This document shows positions 1-4,177 of a stretch of 5,752 bases of DNA, in pieces. The translations under genes and the position numbers were made by a program. Origin of the DNA: Bryobacteraceae bacterium (GTDB lineage: Bacteria > Acidobacteriota > Terriglobia > Bryobacterales > Bryobacteraceae). Each line of letters starts with the position of its first letter. Position 1 is the first letter of the stretch. The notes under the pieces were generated by a model. The model was given only the letters and a program-made list of their open reading frames with translations. It did not search any database and was not told the origin of the DNA. The stretch lies in contig CANGVB010000270.1 in assembly GCA_947456995.1 (NCBI GenBank), forward strand, positions 1-5,752, written 5' to 3'.

Positions 1-749
1 GGACCTTCGAATCGAAGCATGGGGTGAATTGCAGTCCCCGCCCAAACTTGTCGCAGTGTGATTCCACCTCCTCTGGGAAAACCAGCCGCCAGCAAGATGC
101 ACCCGGCAAGGCCGATTGCGGTAAGACTCCAGGTCGCAATCCTGCCGCTTTTCGCATAGCTGAGCACAATCACTGCCACTGCCGCCAGCCCAAGCCATAT
201 CATGGAAGCTCCAAGCATGACTTCATCTTTTGTCAGCCCGAGAGCGGATGTCTCAAGCAAGATTCCGGCAAAAACAGCAGCGGCGAGAAATGCAAGAAGC
301 GCTTGTGACAAATTGCGAAACAAGGCTGCAATTGCTACTCCCGGCAAAATAACGATGGTCATGACTTGCAACTGCTTCATCGCCTGCTCCGCCGCATAGG
401 CAGTCCAGTCAAACCCGTGCCAATGCAGTATCAGGCCAGTTGCTATCCCATAAGGCACCAGGATTGTAGTAACAGCGAAGAGTAGTTTGGCAGTGACAAC
501 GGATTGCCATCTAACGGGTAAGCTGGCCCAATAGGCGCGAGATTTTCCAGGTGCATCCTCATGGATAGCCATTCCCAGGATTGCTACCCAGGACAGTGGC
601 AGCAAAATGCTTAACCACGATTCTTCCGTCGAGGGCATCGATTGACTGCGCATTGCATCGAGGAAGGCTAAACGTACAAGGAATCCAATGGTCAGCAGGA
701 TCCCCCACCAGAGCCGTTTCAAATCTTTCTTCCAAATCGTGAAGATCAT
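1..749 (-). CDS. ABC-2-like transporter membrane permease, C-terminus cut off by window edge
   Basis: This is the membrane partner of the ATPase encoded just upstream, probably forming an exporter in the cytoplasmic membrane; the substrate cannot be told. The frame is open for 249 codons from the ATG at 749 to the left edge, so the end is missing. Hydrophobic stretches fit about six or seven membrane helices: residues ~13-30, 45-62, 84-108, 127-144, 147-165, 178-197 and 204-224. Between helices 2 and 3, residues 63-79 read HEDAPGKSRAYWASLPV. This resembles the 'HED...G...FW.TRPV' loop I recall from acidobacterial ABC permeases of this kind. The ATG overlaps the ATPase stop (ATGA), and AGGGAAGG (plus 759-766) lies 9 bases ahead as ribosome binding site, so translation is probably coupled. 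Family assignment rests on topology, that loop and context; it has no diagnostic catalytic motif. Confidence 0.8.
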   Translation of the reverse strand, partial: MIFTIWKKDLKRLWWGILLTIGFLVRLAFLDAMRSQSMPSTEESWLSILLPLSWVAILGMAIHEDAPGKSRAYWASLPVRWQSVVTAKLLFAVTTILVPYGIATGLILHWHGFDWTAYAAEQAMKQLQVMTIVILPGVAIAALFRNLSQALLAFLAAAVFAGILLETSALGLTKDEVMLGASMIWLGLAAVAVIVLSYAKSGRIATWSLTAIGLAGCILLAAGFPRGGGITLRQVWAGTAIHPMLRFEG

Positions 750-1618
750 GACTTTTGCCCTTCCCTGGCCATCTCGACAAAGATCGATCGCAGCGGCAAG
801 TTGCGCACCGTAATGTCCGCTACTCCCTGAAACCGTTCTCGAATCGCATCGGTGCCTGCGTACTTTGAATCCGTAAATCGAACATACTCGCCCTGGATGC
901 TGTAGTTCATCCAGTGGCCCGGCACTTCGATTTCAACCGCTTCCCGCAACACCACTTCCACCTCGCGGAACTCCGCTTGCAATTGGCAGATGTCTCCAGA
1001 AAATTTGAGCCTGCCTTCAGACAAATAGGAAAAGTGCGTAGCGAAACTCTCAATCTCTGCCAGATCATGAGAAGCCAGCAGCACGGTCGATTCTGCACTT
1101 CGTTCGACAATACTCTCGATCACCTGGTCTCGCACCAATACGTCTAACCCTTGAAATGGCTCGTCCAGCAGCAGCACCTGCGGGCGATAGGCAAGGGTTG
1201 CCGCCAAGGCCACCTGCATCCGCTTGCCACGCGAAAGCGAACTCACCCGCGCCTCCATCGGCAACCGGAAGAGGCCAATCAAGTCCTTAAGCTGGTCTGC
1301 ATTCCAATTCGGATAAAACTGGCTTGTGTAGCGGAAGAACTCTGCCACCTTCATCCACTCCGGCAACTGCCGGCTTTCCGCCACATAGCCAATCTTCTGC
1401 AGATCTTTAGGGCTCAGCCTGCGCGAGTCTACTCCGGCGATTTCGCTTCGCCCTCCATCACTGCGAAAGTGATTCAGGAGCAGATGAAGTAATGTGCTCT
1501 TGCCCGCTCCATTTGGCCCGGCCAGGGCGAAAATCGAGTTTGCTGGCAAATCCAGATTCACCCGGTCCAGCGCCATTGTTTTTCCGAATCGCTTCGTTAA
1601 ATCATAGGTACGGATCAT
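746..1618 (-). CDS. ABC transporter ATP-binding protein (YtrB-like)
   Basis: This is the ATPase subunit that powers the permease encoded next to it, acting at the inner face of the membrane. It has 290 residues. Motifs seen are Walker A GPNGAGKST (34-42), a Q-loop region around ESRQLPEW (81-88), a signature segment SSLSRGKRMQVALA (126-139), Walker B QVLLLDEP (147-154) with D-loop GLD (157-159), and the H-loop histidine in LLASHD (H184). The signature is LSRGKRMQ rather than LSGGQ, which is common in ATPases of GntR-linked exporters. About 90 residues follow the core, a C-terminal extension of unknown role. The ATG lies 3 bases after the gntR stop and has a strong GGAGGT site 7 bases upstream. 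Its stop overlaps the permease start. The order GntR-ATPase-permease matches the ytr operon type, where expression is repressed until an envelope or antibiotic signal; the signal here is unknown. Confidence 0.93.
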   Translation of the reverse strand: MIRTYDLTKRFGKTMALDRVNLDLPANSIFALAGPNGAGKSTLLHLLLNHFRSDGGRSEIAGVDSRRLSPKDLQKIGYVAESRQLPEWMKVAEFFRYTSQFYPNWNADQLKDLIGLFRLPMEARVSSLSRGKRMQVALAATLAYRPQVLLLDEPFQGLDVLVRDQVIESIVERSAESTVLLASHDLAEIESFATHFSYLSEGRLKFSGDICQLQAEFREVEVVLREAVEIEVPGHWMNYSIQGEYVRFTDSKYAGTDAIRERFQGVADITVRNLPLRSIFVEMAREGQKS

Positions 1619-1621
1619 CGG

Positions 1622-2014
1622 CTACACCTCCACCTGATTGCTCAATGCGTGCCATCCCGCTTCCACTGCAGACAGCAGCTCTTCTCTTTGCATTCCAAGA
1701 CGGAGCGCTTCCACAACGAGGCTCTCTACTTCGCGATGCAGGAGTTTGCCCCGCTCCCGTTTCGAGATAGTCGAGCCTGAAGTAACAACTGTCCCGATCC
1801 CCGGCCGCACTTCGAGTAATCCTTCAACAACCAATTCAGCAATCACTTTTTGAGCTGTATTGGCATGGATCTTCACTGCTTTTGCCAGGAGCCGCACCGA
1901 AGGGAAAGCATCTCCCGGCTGTAGACGACCGGCCAGAATTGCCTTTTTTGCAGCAAAGACCACCTGCTCATAGACCGGCTCTCCCGGCACGAGCTCGACT
2001 CGGAATGGAATCAC
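1622..2014 (-). CDS. GntR-family transcriptional regulator, YtrA subfamily
   Basis: A DNA-binding repressor, expected to control its own operon with the ABC ATPase and permease. It has 130 residues, the short length typical of the YtrA subfamily, in which the winged helix is followed only by a small helical dimer domain. The winged helix-turn-helix spans residues ~11-78. It contains GDAFPSVRLLAKAVKIHANT (34-53), the recognition region NTAQKVIAELVVEGLLEVR (52-70), and the wing PGIGTVV (71-77). Residues ~83-130 are predicted helices with no ligand pocket large enough for a classic FadR or UTRA effector domain. The start is GTG at 2014. The family motif begins almost immediately (VELVPGEPVYEQVV, 6-19), so a later start would damage the domain. 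No Shine-Dalgarno site precedes the GTG, and a -10-like hexamer ends 6 bases before it, which suggests a leaderless message. Confidence 0.93.
   Translation of the reverse strand: MIPFRVELVPGEPVYEQVVFAAKKAILAGRLQPGDAFPSVRLLAKAVKIHANTAQKVIAELVVEGLLEVRPGIGTVVTSGSTISKRERGKLLHREVESLVVEALRLGMQREELLSAVEAGWHALSNQVEV
1626..1631 (-). promoter_or_regulatory. Ribosome binding site of the ABC ATPase gene
   Basis: On the minus strand the sequence GGAGGT sits 7 bases before the ATG at 1618, inside the last codons of the gntR gene. It is the best Shine-Dalgarno match in the window. It fixes the ATPase start and implies that the ATPase can be translated efficiently from the shared transcript. It contrasts with gntR itself, which has no such site. 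Confidence 0.8.
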
Positions 2015-2015
2015 A

Positions 2016-2040
2016 GGTGTACTATGACACGTGTTACAGT
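2016..2040. promoter_or_regulatory. Putative YtrA-type operator, autoregulatory
   Basis: The plus strand shows an inverted repeat with half-sites GGTGTA (2016-2021) and TACAGT (2035-2040), that is TGTA, 13 bases, TACA. The operator reported for B. subtilis YtrA is, as I recall it, AGTGTA-13 bp-TACACT; each half here matches five of six positions and the spacing is identical. It covers the -10 and most of the -35/-10 spacer of the putative gntR promoter, so a bound repressor would block RNA polymerase. A second, offset palindrome ACACGTGT (2027-2034) lies inside the spacer. Confidence 0.62.
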
Positions 2041-2049
2041 TGATTGCAA
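2021..2049 (-). promoter_or_regulatory. Putative sigma-70-type promoter of the gntR-ABC operon
   Basis: Reading the minus strand, a -35-like TTGCAA (plus 2044-2049, four of six to TTGACA) is followed after exactly 17 bases by a -10-like CATAGT (plus 2021-2026, four of six to TATAAT). Six bases then separate the -10 from the GTG of gntR, so a start 7 bases after the -10 would fall on the G of that codon. The whole promoter fits in the 38 bases between the VWA stop and gntR. Both hexamers are imperfect; spacing and position are the main support. Confidence 0.5.
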
Positions 2050-2052
2050 GCC

Positions 2053-2988
2053 TTAAGCGCCGGCTGAGTAGTATCCGCGCCGCGCCTGCACCTTGAGACT
2101 CGAGTCTTTGGGCTTGATCTCGACACGCCGGAAGGCCCCATCTTTCTTGTCATTAGAGGGTGAGTATGACAGTGAATACTGGCTGCGCATCTCTTCTTGC
2201 AGTTGCTCGAAAGAACGGTCGAGGCCGCCACGCTTGGTCACGTCGAAGACCCGTCCCCCGGTTTCGCCGCTCAATTTCTTGAGCGCACCCTCATCGCTTC
2301 CGTACATAGGCTCATAGTAGAAAAAGCTATAAATCACCGCGTCCGAGAGGTGCGTCTGCTTCAGCGCATCCATCGGTTTGTAAAAACTGCCCTGGTCTGC
2401 ACCATCGGTCAGGAGCACGATCACCTTACGCCCTGCCTCATTCTTCAGCTTCTCTTCTGCTGCCAAATACACCGCATCAAACATCCGCGTTCCTCGGGCC
2501 GTTGTTGGCACCGGCCCCTGCGTCATCACCCGAGTTGGCCGCTGTCCTTCCACCTGGCTCAAGCCTTTATCGAGCAAGCTGACTGAAGAAGTCAAATCCT
2601 GCAACAACTCCAACTCAGACCCGAAAGTGATCAGAAAGGCCAAATCCTTCGGCCGCAAAACCTTTCGAAAGAATTCAGACGCTGCGCGCTTGCCCGTGCT
2701 GATCACGTTATACATAGACCCGGAGATATCAATCAGCAGCCCAATCGTGAGCGGCAAATCGGTGTCGCGCTGAAAGCGGTTGATCTCCTGTTGCTTGCCG
2801 TCTTCAAACACAGTGAAATCATCCTTGGTGAGGTTGCCCACCAATCCGCCCTGCTTGTTGCGCACTGTGTAGGTGATGTTTACCAGTTGCACATCCACAC
2901 GGATCACCGGGTCTTGTGCCAGCAATACTGGCCCTGCCCCGAGGCCTGCCAGCAAATTGCGTCGCGTCAATTTATCATGGGTCTTCAT
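2053..2988 (-). CDS. VWFA-related acidobacterial secreted protein (von Willebrand factor A domain)
   Basis: The 311-residue product resembles the VWFA-related acidobacterial family (TIGR03436-like), of which acidobacterial genomes carry many copies with unknown roles. The N-terminus reads LTRRNLLAGLGAG (7-19), a twin-arginine-type signal followed by a short hydrophobic stretch and an AQ-D junction, so Tat export is likely. Residues ~28-73 form the family's N-terminal beta region (VDVQLVNITYTVRNKQGGLV, then LTKDDFTVFEDGK at 53-65). The VWA domain spans ~78-275, with a metal-site motif DISGS (D87, S89, S91), a threonine/DAV segment near 163-173 and LLTDGAD (192-198, D195). The end, VQARRGYY (300-307), is typical of the family. 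I chose the ATG at 2988; an in-frame ATG at 3009 would add seven residues and overlap the divergent glycosylase. No strong ribosome site decides between them. Role is probably metal-dependent protein adhesion or scaffolding outside the cytoplasm; partner unknown. Confidence 0.88.
   Translation of the reverse strand: MKTHDKLTRRNLLAGLGAGPVLLAQDPVIRVDVQLVNITYTVRNKQGGLVGNLTKDDFTVFEDGKQQEINRFQRDTDLPLTIGLLIDISGSMYNVISTGKRAASEFFRKVLRPKDLAFLITFGSELELLQDLTSSVSLLDKGLSQVEGQRPTRVMTQGPVPTTARGTRMFDAVYLAAEEKLKNEAGRKVIVLLTDGADQGSFYKPMDALKQTHLSDAVIYSFFYYEPMYGSDEGALKKLSGETGGRVFDVTKRGGLDRSFEQLQEEMRSQYSLSYSPSNDKKDGAFRRVEIKPKDSSLKVQARRGYYSAGA
2973..2978 (+). promoter_or_regulatory. Possible -10 element for the glycosylase gene
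   Basis: TATCAT matches the TATAAT consensus at five of six positions and ends 10 bases before the ATG at 2989. This would give a leader of only a few bases. No good -35 is seen at the right distance (CAGCAA at 2950-2955 for a 17-base spacer). The element lies inside the signal-peptide codons of the divergent VWA gene, so promoter and coding functions would share the same bases. It is a weak call made on position and one hexamer. Confidence 0.3.
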
Positions 2989-3582
2989 ATGGAATCTGCT
3001 CTCCGTCATCTTCGCCGCCGTGATCCTGTACTCAAACAAATCATCTCGCAAGTTGGCCCCTATGCGATGAAATACCATCCGCCTACTTTTCAGTCGCTGG
3101 TCAGCTCCATCGTCTATCAGCAACTCAGCGGCAAGGCAGCAGCGACAATTTTTGGACGTTTCAAAGATTGTTGCGGGGTACGTACGCTCAATCCTACTGC
3201 GGTGCTGGCCGTCTCTGAAGAGCAAATGCGTGCTGCAGGCCTGTCTGGTCAAAAGGCCCGATACATTCGCGACCTTGCCGAAAAAACATCGACAGGCGCA
3301 GTTCGTTTTGGCAAACACAAGCAAATGAGCGACGAAGAAATCATCGCCGAACTGACTCAGGTGAAAGGCATCGGCGTCTGGACTGTCCAGATGTTTCTCA
3401 TGTTTGCCTTGCAGAGGCCCGACGTCTTTCCCGTTCTCGACCTTGGGGTTCGTAACGGGATGCAGAAACTCTACAATCTCGACCCCAAAGCAAAACACCC
3501 AGACTATGAAGCGATCGCAGAAAACTGGCGGCCCTACCGCAGCATCGCCTCCTGGTACATGTGGCGCAGTCTCGAGCTTTAA
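2989..3582 (+). CDS. DNA-3-methyladenine glycosylase II family (AlkA-like, HhH-GPD)
   Basis: A base-excision repair enzyme expected to remove alkylated purines such as 3-methyladenine by hydrolysing the glycosidic bond. The product is 197 residues, close to the short bacterial AlkA-like proteins that lack the N-terminal domain of E. coli AlkA. Seen in order: SIVYQQLSGKAAATIF (40-55), the conserved QQLS helix; RAAGLSGQKARYIRDLA (81-97); the helix-hairpin-helix LTQVKGIGVWTVQMFL (122-137); FPVLDLGVRNG (147-157) with the expected catalytic aspartate D151; and WRPYRSIASWYMWR (180-193). The HhH has tryptophan (W131) where bifunctional lyases such as Nth carry lysine, so a monofunctional glycosylase is expected. 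The ATG at 2989 places ALRHL where family members begin; ATG at 2977 is an alternative. No Shine-Dalgarno site is visible. The frame is open back to 2791, but that part is antisense to the VWA gene and does not look like protein of this family. Confidence 0.92.
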   Translation: MESALRHLRRRDPVLKQIISQVGPYAMKYHPPTFQSLVSSIVYQQLSGKAAATIFGRFKDCCGVRTLNPTAVLAVSEEQMRAAGLSGQKARYIRDLAEKTSTGAVRFGKHKQMSDEEIIAELTQVKGIGVWTVQMFLMFALQRPDVFPVLDLGVRNGMQKLYNLDPKAKHPDYEAIAENWRPYRSIASWYMWRSLEL

Positions 3583-3613
3583 TTACTCATCTCACTAAAG
3601 TTAGAATTTAATT
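3578..3613 (+). repeat. Short direct repeat TTTAATT flanking the intergenic promoter
   Basis: TTTAATT occurs at 3578-3584 and again at 3607-3613, with starts 29 bases apart. The first copy overlaps the glycosylase stop and the possible -35; the second overlaps the last base of the -10 and ends at the base before the sigma GTG. It could be a binding site for a regulator on nearly the same helix face (29 bases is about 2.8 turns), but AT-rich gaps produce such repeats by chance, so functional weight is low. Confidence 0.25.
3579..3607 (+). promoter_or_regulatory. Putative promoter of the sigma factor-kinase operon
   Basis: TAGAAT (3602-3607) matches the -10 consensus at five of six positions and is followed by six bases, TTAATT, and then the GTG start of the sigma gene. 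A start 7 bases after the -10 would therefore fall on the G of the GTG. The upstream -35 is poor: TTAATT at 3579-3584 with a 17-base spacer matches TTGACA at three of six, so an activator or an alternative sigma factor may be needed. The 31-base gap after the glycosylase stop is AT-rich and holds no hairpin that could act as a terminator, so read-through from the glycosylase gene is also possible. Confidence 0.45.
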
Positions 3614-4177
3614 GTGTTGCCGCAGCCTGAGTCTAGCGATATTACTGCACTCCTCCAGCACTGGCAGTCAGGGGATCGTCAGGCCTTGTCTCAACTCGCG
3701 TCTGCCATCTACCCTGAGCTCAAAATTATTGCTGCCAGCCGTTTGCGCGGGCAACCCTCCGACACCACACTCGATCCCACCGAATTGCTACACGAAGCCT
3801 GGCTGAGGCTTGCCAAATCACAGGGCATGACCTTTGAAAACCGGGGCCCATTTTATGCAGCAGCTGCCCTGATCATGCGCAACATACTGGTGGATCGCGC
3901 ACGATCCAAGGGTGCTGCCAAGCGTACTTTGTCAGAACCCTGGCCGGTACAATTTCTCGGCCCACAAACCATCGACATTGTTGAGGTAGACCGGGCGCTC
4001 AATGCACTTGAAACCGTCTGTGAGCGTCAGGCCCGTCTGATCGATCTCCGTTTCTTCGGTGGTTTCTCCAGCGAAGAGTCTGCCGAAATTCTTGGTGTCT
4101 CCCTTGCCACCGCCAAACGGGATTGGCTCGCAGCCCGCATGTTCATCAAACGATACCTTGAGCATCTCGATGAATAG
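3614..4177 (+). CDS. ECF-like RNA polymerase sigma factor (Sigma70_ECF / TIGR02999-like)
   Basis: A transcription initiation factor expected to direct RNA polymerase to a small regulon. The product is 187 residues, about the usual length of this family, which is common in Acidobacteriota and Planctomycetota. Region 2 spans ~10-103, with core-binding and -10 recognition segments TTLDPTELLHEAWLRL (51-66) and FYAAAALIMRNILVDRARSK (80-99). Region 4 spans ~125-183, with a helix-turn-helix FSSEESAEILGVSLATAKRDW (151-171) for -35 binding. Where classical ECF factors have an acidic DAED motif in region 2.2, this one reads DPTE (54-57). The start is GTG at 3614; no Shine-Dalgarno site precedes it, and a -10-like hexamer lies 6 bases upstream, so the message may be leaderless. 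TTG at 3617 is the next possible start. No anti-sigma gene follows; instead the kinase gene overlaps the end by 8 bases, so the two are probably one operon with a shared signalling task. Confidence 0.93.
   Translation: MLPQPESSDITALLQHWQSGDRQALSQLASAIYPELKIIAASRLRGQPSDTTLDPTELLHEAWLRLAKSQGMTFENRGPFYAAAALIMRNILVDRARSKGAAKRTLSEPWPVQFLGPQTIDIVEVDRALNALETVCERQARLIDLRFFGGFSSEESAEILGVSLATAKRDWLAARMFIKRYLEHLDE

Noticed and set aside
24..399. Open frames of 94 and 65 codons on the plus strand.
   Set aside because: They lie antisense to the permease, which is open across the whole stretch and has clear membrane helices; the plus-strand translations are of low-complexity, basic, unconserved composition.
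559..780. A 73-codon minus-strand frame spanning the ATPase-permease junction.
   Set aside because: It is an out-of-frame shadow of two real genes that meet in an ATGA overlap with a proper ribosome site.
914..1770. Three plus-strand frames (914-1147, 1151-1492, 1492-1770), nearly continuous.
   Set aside because: They are antisense to the ATPase and gntR genes, whose motifs are complete; the plus-strand products have no recognisable motif.
2027..2034. The perfect palindrome ACACGTGT as the gntR operator.
   Set aside because: It is centred off the TGTA-13-TACA repeat and does not match the known YtrA-type half-sites; kept only as a note, though it could contribute to binding.
2041..2060. A possible terminator after the VWA gene (GCGCTTAAGGC region).
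   Set aside because: The near-palindrome has no loop and no following T-run on the minus strand, so it cannot form an intrinsic terminator.
2791..2988. An upstream extension of the glycosylase frame, which would add 66 residues.
   Set aside because: It is the reverse strand of the VWA gene, and family members begin at the equivalent of residue 1 of the 2989 start. The extension has no AlkA N-terminal domain character.
2989..3498. The VWA reading frame stays open on the minus strand for 170 further codons through the glycosylase gene, which could suggest a much larger protein.
   Set aside because: The extra part is antisense to a well-conserved glycosylase, is rich in cysteine and histidine with no recognisable domain, and the real protein begins at a signal peptide at 2988 with family length.
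3583..3613. A possible terminator between the glycosylase and sigma genes.
   Set aside because: The gap is AT-rich with no GC stem.
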